Shown here piece after piece: positions 57,433-64,000 of a stretch of DNA of 64,000 nt. Both the position numbers and the translations under genes were made by a program. This stretch comes from Salinimicrobium profundisediminis (GTDB lineage Bacteria; Bacteroidota; Bacteroidia; Flavobacteriales; Flavobacteriaceae). Below the pieces are notes generated by a model. That model worked only from the letters and a program-made list of their open reading frames with translations, ran no database searches and was not told the DNA's origin. The first letter of the stretch is position 1. Each line of letters starts with the position of its first letter. The DNA lies in the NCBI RefSeq assembly GCF_026241755.1, contig NZ_JAPJDA010000001.1:1-64000 (forward strand). The letters run 5' to 3'.

Positions 57433-57732
57433 ATGGACCCTCAGCTATCTGTTAATGACAATGAATTTCTTCGTCAATTTGAACTTCAGGTCGAAGGAGA
57501 TTTAGCCAAAATTGAATATGCGAACCAGGATCGCAAGATTTTTTTGACCAAACTCGAAATGAGCGAAGAGCTCAAAGAAAAAGGATATTTAGAACCTTTT
57601 ATAGAAAAAGTTCTTGACCTCATAAAGGAACGGGAAATAAGGGTAATGCCCACCAGCCCCACTATTGCTCGATTTATGCGTAAAAACCGCCGAAAGTACA
57701 AAGGTATGCTGCCCGTGGGCATTAATATTTAA
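57433..57732 (+). CDS. Small GNAT-like N-acetyltransferase (NATD1/YjdJ type)
   Basis: 99 residues. The layout fits the short GNAT family: FELQVEGDLAKIEYANQDRKIFLTKLEMSEELKEKGYLEPFIEKVLDLIKEREIRVMPTSPTIARFMRKNRRKY. This corresponds to a beta sheet, the acetyl-CoA-binding turn (here GYLEP rather than GxGxG), and the V-x-P-x-C/S-P-x-x-x-x-F region. Substrate unknown. The stop overlaps the mtaB stop region by four bases (convergent). Confidence 0.7.
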   Translation: MDPQLSVNDNEFLRQFELQVEGDLAKIEYANQDRKIFLTKLEMSEELKEKGYLEPFIEKVLDLIKEREIRVMPTSPTIARFMRKNRRKYKGMLPVGINI

Positions 57733-59063
57733 ACTACTGCCTTTTCTTCGACATAAGAGAAACGAACAATTCCATCTTCTCCTATTTCCTGCAGCTCTAC
57801 CTGGTGAAGCGTATTTACCAGTGCAGGATCCCAGGGAGTTTTTACCTTTACATAATTCTCGGTAAAGCCATGGATATACCCCTCTTTATTCTCTCCCTCA
57901 AAAAGTACGGTTTTTGTCTTGCCTAATTGGGTCTCATAAAAGGCGCGCCTTTTTTTAGCAGAAAGTCCGCGCAACATTTTACTCCTCTTTTTGCGCACCT
58001 TTAAAGGCACCACTGCATCCATTTCGGCCGCCGGAGTATTTTCTCTTTCTGAATAAGTAAACACGTGGAGATAAGAAATATCCAGCTCATTCAGGAAATT
58101 ATAGGTGTCAATAAAATATTCATCGGTTTCTCCGGGAAATCCAACGATCACATCAACCCCAATACAGGCATCGGGCATTACTTCTTTGATCTTTGTTACC
58201 CGGTCTACATAAAGCTCTTTCATGTACCTGCGGCGCATTGCCTTAAGCACTTCATTGCTCCCGCTTTGAAGCGGAATATGAAAATGAGGCACAAATGCTT
58301 TGCTCTGCGCAACAAAATCTATAGTTTCGTTCTTCAGTAGATTGGGTTCTATTGAAGAAATTCTAAGTCTTTCTATTCCTTCTACAGTATCCAGACCTTT
58401 TACCAGATCAAGAAAAGTATGTTCATGTTTCTTGTTCCCGAATTCCCCTTTTCCGTAGTCTCCAATGTTAACGCCGGTGAGTACAATCTCTTTAATACCT
58501 TTCTCACTTATCTTCTTTGCATTTTCCAGCACGTTCTCTAAAGAGTCACTTCGGGAAATACCCCGTGCCAGTGGAATTGTACAGTAAGTACATTTGTAAT
58601 CGCAGCCATCCTGCACCTTCAAAAATGCCCTTGTGCGATCTCCAAAAGAATAAGAACCCACATAGAAATCTGCTTCCTCTATTTCACAGGAATGCACCTC
58701 TCCCATGTCATTTTTGGTAAGGTCATTAAGGTAATTGGTAATCTTGAATTTTTCGGTAGCACCCAGAACCATGTCTACTCCATCTACAGCCGCAAGTTCT
58801 TCGGGCTTTAACTGGGCATAACACCCCACAGCAATCACAAAAGCGTTTTCATTCGCTTTTTGCGCCTGCTTCACAATGGTTTTGAATCTTTTATCGGCAT
58901 TATCGGTTACCGAACAGGTATTAATCACATATATATCGGCCGCTTCACTAAAATCTACCCGTGCAAAACCTTCATCTTTAAAAGATCGGGCAATGGTAGA
59001 GGTTTCAGAAAAATTCAGCTTGCAACCCAGGGTGTAAAAAGCAACTTTTTTGGGATCTTCCAT
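57729..59063 (-). CDS. mtaB: tRNA (N6-L-threonylcarbamoyladenosine(37)-C2)-methylthiotransferase MtaB
   Basis: 444 residues. The UPF0004 domain carries three Fe-S cysteines: YTLGCKLNFSET, INTCSVTDNADK and AVGCYAQLKPEE. The radical SAM motif is DGCDYKCTYCTIPLARG, and the C-terminal TRAM domain covers about 380-440. TGCKLN-type opening and NTCSVT favour MtaB over MiaB and RimO. It adds a methylthio group to t6A37 of ANN-decoding tRNAs. The leader contains a promoter directly followed by a terminator-like palindrome, so attenuation is possible. Confidence 0.93.
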   Translation of the reverse strand: MEDPKKVAFYTLGCKLNFSETSTIARSFKDEGFARVDFSEAADIYVINTCSVTDNADKRFKTIVKQAQKANENAFVIAVGCYAQLKPEELAAVDGVDMVLGATEKFKITNYLNDLTKNDMGEVHSCEIEEADFYVGSYSFGDRTRAFLKVQDGCDYKCTYCTIPLARGISRSDSLENVLENAKKISEKGIKEIVLTGVNIGDYGKGEFGNKKHEHTFLDLVKGLDTVEGIERLRISSIEPNLLKNETIDFVAQSKAFVPHFHIPLQSGSNEVLKAMRRRYMKELYVDRVTKIKEVMPDACIGVDVIVGFPGETDEYFIDTYNFLNELDISYLHVFTYSERENTPAAEMDAVVPLKVRKKRSKMLRGLSAKKRRAFYETQLGKTKTVLFEGENKEGYIHGFTENYVKVKTPWDPALVNTLHQVELQEIGEDGIVRFSYVEEKAVV

Positions 59064-59118
59064 TTCTTCTCATTCATCATTCCGAAGTACAACCTTCAGA
59101 ATTTCAGTTAAATATAAA

Positions 59119-59146
59119 AGCCTCTAAAAATGACATTTTAGAGGCT
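59119..59146 (-). terminator. Terminator-like palindrome at the mtaB transcription start
   Basis: AGCCTCTAAAA and TTTTAGAGGCT (11 bp) enclose ATGACA, a shortened version of the dispersed core. On the minus strand TTTTATATTT follows. It begins two bases after the mtaB -7 box, so the expected transcription start lies inside it. It could end transcripts arriving from the GlmU-like gene or control mtaB itself. Confidence 0.6.
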
Positions 59147-59147
59147 G

Positions 59148-59177
59148 CAAAGATACCAACTTTAATTCAATGAACAA
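59148..59177 (-). promoter_or_regulatory. Promoter of mtaB
   Basis: Minus-strand TTG (59177-59175), 19-base spacer, TATCTTTG (59155-59148), an exact match to the Bacteroidota consensus. The start codon is about 85 bases downstream. Confidence 0.75.
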
Positions 59178-59257
59178 TTCCCTGAATCAATGATCAATTA
59201 ACAGGAATATACAATTACAAGTACTGATTATGAACACTAAATACTGATCATTAAAAA

Positions 59258-60430
59258 TTAATCCCGCCTGTATTGTTTCGTGTCTTCAAAGACCTGTTCT
59301 AAAATAGCCTTATCCTCTTCTGAGAATTCCACCTCTTTTCTTTCCATTACTTTTTCGGCTACTTCAAAGGCTTTTGAGGTTTGGTAAGTAGTTGTGCCCC
59401 CGCTTCCACCCCAACTAAAGCTGGGTACAAAATTCCGCGAAAAACCGGCACCAAAGATATTGGCACTTACACCCACCACGGTGCCTGTGTTGAACATGGT
59501 ATTGATACTGCACTTACTGTGATCTCCCATCATGAGTCCGCAAAACTGAAGTCCTGTATGCGCAAATCTACCGGTGGCATAATCCCACAGGCGCACTTCA
59601 GCATAATTGTTCTTTAGGTTAGAAGTATTGGTGTCGGCCCCAAGGTTGCACCACTCCCCCAGCACCGAATTGCCCAGGTAGCCGTCGTGCCCTTTATTTG
59701 AGTATCCAAAAATGACAGAATTATTCACTTCTCCCCCAACTTTAGAATGTGGCCCCACTGTAGTTGACCCGTAGATCTTTGCACCCATCTTCAGCACAGC
59801 ATGATCTCCTAACGCAAATGGCCCCCGCACAATACTGCCTTCCATAATCTGGGCATCAGCTCCAATATAGATAGGACCTTCAGAAGCATTTAAAATAGCA
59901 CATTCTACCTTTGCCCCCTCCTCTAAAAAGACATTTTCGGGCGCTATTACCTGGTTTGTAGAAGATAACTTCTGACTGCTACGATCCTGTACCAGCAGTT
60001 CAAAATCGGCAGTAATAGCTTCCCCGTTCAGTCTAAAGATGTCCCATGTATGCTCCACAACCACCGGCTTTCCTTCAAGCTCAATATGTTTGCAGTCGTT
60101 AAAATCTACTTCCTGTTCTTCGTAGGCATGAAATGCCACAATATCTTCTTCGTGAAAAATCCCTTCGCCGGGTTGCAGGTTCTTTAACTGCTCCACAAGC
60201 TCGGGTGTGGGTATAAAGGAAGCGTTTATCATAACGTTCTCTTCCATCTCTACCATTGGCCACTTTTCTGAAAGATAATCTTCGGTAATTGTAGAAGTAG
60301 TGGTATTTAAATATCTCTCCCATTTTTCCCGAATGGTCAAGATGCCCACTCTTATTTCGGCTACGGGGCGGGTAAAAGTAAATGGCAGCAAATGGGAACG
60401 GGCAGAACCGTCAAAGAGAATATAGTTCAT
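59258..60430 (-). CDS. GlmU-like protein (putative sugar nucleotidyltransferase with left-handed beta-helix)
   Basis: 390 residues from ATG 60430. The N-terminal part begins MNYILFDGSARSHLLPFTFTRPVAEIRVG. It has only a degenerate version of the nucleotidyltransferase loop (no GxGTRxxP). From about 180 to 345 there are hexapeptide repeats of a left-handed beta-helix (IYIGADAQIMEGSIVRGPFALGDHAVLKMGAKIYGSTTVGPHSKVGGEVNNSVIFG). The C-terminal tail is helical. Bacteroidota carry this GlmU-family protein besides true GlmU; its reaction is not established to my knowledge. Confidence 0.85.
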   Translation of the reverse strand: MNYILFDGSARSHLLPFTFTRPVAEIRVGILTIREKWERYLNTTTSTITEDYLSEKWPMVEMEENVMINASFIPTPELVEQLKNLQPGEGIFHEEDIVAFHAYEEQEVDFNDCKHIELEGKPVVVEHTWDIFRLNGEAITADFELLVQDRSSQKLSSTNQVIAPENVFLEEGAKVECAILNASEGPIYIGADAQIMEGSIVRGPFALGDHAVLKMGAKIYGSTTVGPHSKVGGEVNNSVIFGYSNKGHDGYLGNSVLGEWCNLGADTNTSNLKNNYAEVRLWDYATGRFAHTGLQFCGLMMGDHSKCSINTMFNTGTVVGVSANIFGAGFSRNFVPSFSWGGSGGTTTYQTSKAFEVAEKVMERKEVEFSEEDKAILEQVFEDTKQYRRD

Positions 60431-60498
60431 TTGTTTTCTTTTTGAGCCAAAAGTACAGTTTTTTAAAAAAACACATGAAATTTTAAAAAAGTATAACA

Positions 60499-60527
60499 AA
60501 AAAAAGCCTCCCTGTAAGGAGGCTTGT
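60499..60527 (-). terminator. Terminator of rpmE2
   Basis: On the minus strand AGCCTCC pairs with GGAGGCT around TTACAG and is followed by TTTTTTTTG. It lies about 20 bases after the L31 stop and before the GlmU-like gene. Confidence 0.9.
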
Positions 60528-60547
60528 AAATTATAATGACGCTAAAA

Positions 60548-60799
60548 TTATTTTTTGAATTTCGCGTATTTGTTCTTGAACTTGTCAATACGACCGGCAG
60601 TATCCAACAATTTGGCTTTCCCGGTGTAGAAAGGGTGAGAAGTTCTGGAGATCTCCAACTTCACCAAAGGATAATTCTCACCATCAACTTCAATAGTTTC
60701 TTTTGTGTTCGCGGTAGATTTGGTGATAAAAACCTCGTCATTTGACATGTCTTTAAAAGCTACCAATCTATAATTTTCCGGATGGATTCCCTGCTTCAT
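60548..60799 (-). CDS. rpmE2: 50S ribosomal protein L31 type B
   Basis: 83 residues: [32 protein letters not shown], then [40 protein letters not shown]. The CxxC zinc site of type A L31 is absent, which defines type B. It has its own promoter and terminator. In many bacteria type B replaces type A under zinc limitation; in Bacteroidota it is usually the only form. Confidence 0.95.
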   Translation of the reverse strand: MKQGIHPENYRLVAFKDMSNDEVFITKSTANTKETIEVDGENYPLVKLEISRTSHPFYTGKAKLLDTAGRIDKFKNKYAKFKK

Positions 60800-60837
60800 C
60801 TCTTTATTCTTTAAAATCTTGTAATTTTTTCGAGCTG

Positions 60838-60867
60838 CAAATTTAAATAATTTTTCTAAATCAACAA
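60838..60867 (-). promoter_or_regulatory. Promoter of rpmE2
   Basis: Minus-strand TTG (60867-60865), 19-base spacer, TAAATTTG (60845-60838). The start codon is about 40 bases downstream. Confidence 0.75.
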
Positions 60868-60971
60868 GTATTTCTTCTCTAATTTTCAGCCTTAAAGAAA
60901 ACCAAGTGCACGAGTGTAACGTTTTGTTATCTTTGCTTACTAACCGTAATTAACCAACAAATCTAACAATA

Positions 60972-61502
60972 ATGGAAACACAACAAGCAAAAGCGGGTAA
61001 ATTTGTTCTTAATTACGGTCTTCTTCTAGGGATTGCCCTGGTAGTTGTAGGCGTTATTATGTACGTCACCAACAACCACCTCGCTCCCCACTGGTCTTTC
61101 ACCGTTATTACCCTGGCACTTCTTATAGCATTTATGGTGTATGGAATTAAAGCATTTAAAACTGAAAATGGCGGCTTCCTTAGCCTGGGTGAAGCTATTA
61201 AAGTTGCAGTAGGTATAGGACTTATTGCCGCTATTATTGGCGGTATTTGGTCTATTGTTCTTTCTACAGTAATTGAGCCCGACTACATGTCACAGATGAT
61301 GGAAATGCAAAGAGAGCAAATTGTAGAACAATATCCTGGCATGAGCGAAGCTCAAGTTGATAATGCCTTAGAAATGGGTGCTGCTTTTCAATCTCCATGG
61401 ATTATCTTTGCCAGCGGCCTTGTACTGTATATGCTGGGAGGATTAATTATAGGGTTGATCGCCGGTCTCATCATGAAGGAGAACAGGCCTTACGAAATAT
61501 AA
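60972..61502 (+). CDS. DUF4199 domain-containing membrane protein
   Basis: 176 residues with four membrane helices (about 12-32, 38-58, 75-98 and 145-168). GKFVLNYGLLLGIALVVVGVIMYV at the start, GFLSLGEAIKVAVGIGLIAAIIGGIWSIVL in the middle and the MSEAQ region between helices 3 and 4 fit DUF4199. The family is almost restricted to Bacteroidota and often precedes a dolichol-phosphate-mannose-type glycosyltransferase, as here (10 bases). TATCTTTG (60928-60935) may be its -7 box. Confidence 0.85.
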   Translation: METQQAKAGKFVLNYGLLLGIALVVVGVIMYVTNNHLAPHWSFTVITLALLIAFMVYGIKAFKTENGGFLSLGEAIKVAVGIGLIAAIIGGIWSIVLSTVIEPDYMSQMMEMQREQIVEQYPGMSEAQVDNALEMGAAFQSPWIIFASGLVLYMLGGLIIGLIAGLIMKENRPYEI

Positions 61503-61512
61503 ACACAGCTTA

Positions 61513-62472
61513 ATGCAATTATCTATTGTCATCCCTCTTCTTAACGAAGAAGAATCTTTAAATGAATTATATAATTGGATCGCATCGGTGATGCGGTCCA
61601 ATTCTTTTTCTTACGAGATCATCTTTATCGATGACGGTAGTACAGATAATTCCTGGAAAGTCATTAGAAAAATTGCTGCGGAAGATGCAGGAGTTAAAGG
61701 AATAAGGTTTAATCGCAACTACGGAAAGTCTCAGGCGCTCCATGTGGGATTTGAAAGAGCCGAAGGAGATGTGGTGATCACCATGGATGCCGACTTGCAG
61801 GACAATCCTGAAGAAATCCCTGAATTATATCATCTTATCACCAAAGAGAATTTTGATCTTATCTCGGGCTGGAAAAAGAAGCGTTACGATGCCGTGCTTA
61901 CTAAAAACCTCCCGTCAAAATTGTTCAATGCAGCAGCCAGAAAAACCTCTGGCCTTAAGCTGCACGATTTTAACTGCGGACTAAAAGCTTACCGCAAACC
62001 TGTAGTAAAGAATATTGATGTGTATGGCGAGATGCACCGTTACATTCCGGTACTGGCTAAGAACGCCGGCTACTCGCGTATAGACGAAAAAGTAGTACAG
62101 CACCAGGCAAGGAAATACGGAAAAACAAAATTTGGAGCCGAGCGTTTTATTAACGGCTTTCTTGATCTCATCACCATTTGGTTCCTGTCAAGTTTTGCCC
62201 GCAGGCCCATGCACCTTTTTGGCGCCCTGGGCGTGCTCATGTTTTTCTTCGGCTTCCTTTCTGCTGTGGTAATTGGCGCCTCCAAATTATACAAGCTTTA
62301 CCAGGGCTTACCCAGTATCCTGGTGACCGATAATCCGTGGTTTTATATCTCCCTTACCACCATGATCCTGGGTACATTGCTCTTCATTGCAGGCTTTTTG
62401 GGCGAATTGATCTTAAGAAGCAGTAGAGATAAAGAACGCTACCGCATTAGCGAAACTACAGGAGAGATTTAA
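61513..62472 (+). CDS. Family 2 glycosyltransferase, DPM/GtrB type, with two C-terminal membrane helices
   Basis: 319 residues. GT-A fold: LSIVIPLLNEEESLNELYNWI, IIFIDDGSTDNSW, and the DxD region ITMDADLQDNPEEIPEL, with the acceptor-site stretch LHDFNCGLKAYRKPVV. Two transmembrane helices at about 238-262 and 275-300. This is the layout of GtrB and YfdH enzymes, which load a sugar onto undecaprenyl phosphate. It probably works with the DUF4199 protein encoded 10 bases upstream; the sugar is unknown. Confidence 0.9.
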   Translation: MQLSIVIPLLNEEESLNELYNWIASVMRSNSFSYEIIFIDDGSTDNSWKVIRKIAAEDAGVKGIRFNRNYGKSQALHVGFERAEGDVVITMDADLQDNPEEIPELYHLITKENFDLISGWKKKRYDAVLTKNLPSKLFNAAARKTSGLKLHDFNCGLKAYRKPVVKNIDVYGEMHRYIPVLAKNAGYSRIDEKVVQHQARKYGKTKFGAERFINGFLDLITIWFLSSFARRPMHLFGALGVLMFFFGFLSAVVIGASKLYKLYQGLPSILVTDNPWFYISLTTMILGTLLFIAGFLGELILRSSRDKERYRISETTGEI

Positions 62473-62524
62473 CGGGCTTTACCACATAAATCCTTATTTT
62501 TGTTACTGAAAAAAAACTTTTAGC

Positions 62525-64000
62525 ATGAGCTATTACGATATAAAAACACGAGCAGAATCATGGTTAAATCCTGAATTTGATAACGAAACCCAACTTCGAA
62601 TTAAAGAACTCCTTGAAAAAGATCCCGATGAACTAAAGGAAAGCTTTTATAAAGACCTTGAGTTTGGAACAGGAGGAATGCGTGGTATTATGGGTGTTGG
62701 CACCAACAGGATCAATAAATACACCCTCGGTAAAAACACCCAGGGACTTTCAAATTACCTTAAAGCACAATTTCCCGAAGAAGATATTAAAGTGGTAATT
62801 GCATACGATTGCCGCCAAAACAGTAGGGAACTTGCACAGGTGGTAGCCAATGTCTTTTCGGCAAACGGAATTAAGGTTTTTCTTTTTTCTGAATTACGCC
62901 CTACGCCCGAACTTTCTTTTTCTGTAAAATATCTCGATTGCCACTGCGGAATTGTTCTTACCGCATCACACAATCCGCCCGAATATAACGGATATAAAGT
63001 TTACTGGCAGGACGGCGGCCAACTGGTGCCACCACAAGACAAAGAGATCGTGGAAGAGATTGCCAGCCTCCAGTATTCCGAAATAAAATTTGAAGCCAAT
63101 AAAGATCTTATTGAACTTATAGATACCAAAATTGACAAGGCTTTTGTGGAAGCATCTGTCAAAAATGGCAGTTTTGACACCTCACAGGAAGCCAAGGACA
63201 ATCTCAACATCGTCTTTACTTCTCTTCACGGTACCGCCATAAAGCTCAATCCAAAAGTTTTGGAAGCTGCAGGTTACAAAAATGTTCACATTGTGCAGGA
63301 ACAGGCCGAGCCAGACGGGACTTTCCCCACTGTTGCATCTCCAAACCCCGAAGAACCTGCAGCCCTAAAAATGGCTTTAGAAAAAGCTAAAGAAATTAAT
63401 GCCGATATTGTTATAGGTACCGATCCCGATGGCGATCGCCTTGGAGTTGCCGTAAGAAACCTTGATGGTGAAATGGAACTCTTAAACGGAAACCAGACCA
63501 TGCTGGTCATGACCTGGTTCCTGCTTGAGCAATGGAAGAAGCAGGACAAAATTAAAGGCCGTGAATTTGTAGGTTCAACTATTGTGTCTACGCCTATGAT
63601 GAGAGTGGTTACCGAAAGTTATGGCGTGCAGTACAAAGAAGGGCTTACCGGCTTTAAATGGATTGCAAAAATGATCAAAGACAACCCCGGTCTCAACTAT
63701 ATAGGAGGCGGCGAAGAGAGCTTTGGGTTTATGGTGGGAGATTTTGTACGCGACAAAGATGCCGCTACCTCTACCCTTCTGGCTTGTGAAATAGCAGCTC
63801 AAATGAAAGCTGAGGGAATTTCGTTCTACGAAAAACTACTCGAACTTTACACAGAGTTTGGTTTTTATAAAGAAGAATTGATCTCCCTTGTCAAAAAAGG
63901 TATAGACGGCGCCGAGCAAATCAAGAACATGATGGTGAGCCTGCGCGACAATCCGCTGTCTGAGATCAATGGCGAGAAAGTTGTGTTGGTTGAAGATTAT
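62525..64000 (+). CDS. Phosphohexomutase (phosphoglucomutase/phosphomannomutase family), 3' end outside window
   Basis: 492 codons are visible from ATG 62525; the frame is open to the last base and the family is about 570 residues long. Motifs: EFGTGGMRGIMGVG at the N-terminus, active-site phosphoserine loop TASHNPPEYNGYKVYW, Mg2+ loop GTDPDGDRLGV, and sugar-binding GGGEESFGFMVGDFVRDKD. It interconverts hexose 1- and 6-phosphates for glycan precursors. A palindrome-core variant (TGTCAAAA / TTTTGACA, 63157-63179) lies in the coding sequence and encodes VKNGSFDT. Confidence 0.92.
   Translation, partial: MSYYDIKTRAESWLNPEFDNETQLRIKELLEKDPDELKESFYKDLEFGTGGMRGIMGVGTNRINKYTLGKNTQGLSNYLKAQFPEEDIKVVIAYDCRQNSRELAQVVANVFSANGIKVFLFSELRPTPELSFSVKYLDCHCGIVLTASHNPPEYNGYKVYWQDGGQLVPPQDKEIVEEIASLQYSEIKFEANKDLIELIDTKIDKAFVEASVKNGSFDTSQEAKDNLNIVFTSLHGTAIKLNPKVLEAAGYKNVHIVQEQAEPDGTFPTVASPNPEEPAALKMALEKAKEINADIVIGTDPDGDRLGVAVRNLDGEMELLNGNQTMLVMTWFLLEQWKKQDKIKGREFVGSTIVSTPMMRVVTESYGVQYKEGLTGFKWIAKMIKDNPGLNYIGGGEESFGFMVGDFVRDKDAATSTLLACEIAAQMKAEGISFYEKLLELYTEFGFYKEELISLVKKGIDGAEQIKNMMVSLRDNPLSEINGEKVVLVEDY

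Overview
The window is a chromosomal segment of a member of the Bacteroidota, most likely a marine Flavobacteriaceae close to Gramella, Salegentibacter or Zunongwangia (an inference from protein style, not a measured placement). Support comes from a PorP/SprF-type protein, DUF4252, DUF6495 and DUF4199 proteins, a CarB that ends at 950 residues, and at least three promoters with the Bacteroidota pattern (-33 TTG, 19-bp spacer, -7 TAnnTTTG). No tRNA, rRNA or CRISPR was recognised.

Layout. 1-0.8 kb: 3' end of a PorP/SprF gene. 0.87-9.5 kb: an AT-rich-looking accessory block, bounded by the C-terminal scrap of a tyrosine recombinase (873-953) and the C-terminal scrap of a RadC-like protein (9429-9510). 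It holds a membrane-bound AraC/TPR regulator and six divergent co-directional genes: ankyrin lipoprotein, acyltransferase, a frameshifted small membrane protein, serine hydrolase, MDR oxidoreductase and amidohydrolase. 9.7-22 kb: hypothetical genes, CaCA exchanger, dicarboxylate symporter, AI-2E-family protein, aldo/keto reductase, flavodoxin-type HemG, HisRS, MacB-like permease, and the rpsF-rpsR-rplI operon. 22-35 kb: LytTR regulator, PriA, NadC, RlmH, RdgB, DEAD-box helicase, TrmH-type methyltransferase, class III sirtuin and PurB, which is followed by a heptamer tandem repeat.

35-40.4 kb: an ECF sigma operon (sigma, anti-sigma-like membrane protein, two DUF4252 proteins) divergent from two tandem S41 lipoprotein proteases. 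40.4-46.7 kb: a vitamin B12 uptake locus. A cobalamin riboswitch, apparently interrupted by about 100 nt of palindromic sequence, leads into btuB and a BtuG-like surface propeller. BtuF, BtuC and BtuD genes run the other way. 46.7-64 kb: RmuC, thioesterase, bile-acid-type symporter, a Y1 transposase (RAYT-like) gene between two direct copies of a three-palindrome cassette, DUF423, CarB, L34 and a Cys-less redoxin. Then come a lytic transglycosylase, MtaB, a GlmU-like protein, L31 type B, DUF4199, a GT2 glycosyltransferase and a phosphohexomutase cut by the window end.

The strongest unexplained signals are the interrupted riboswitch, the accessory block framed by recombinase and RadC remnants, and a dispersed palindrome with fixed core CAAAAATGNCATTTTTG. 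That core is embedded in several terminators with unrelated outer stems and also occurs inside coding genes.
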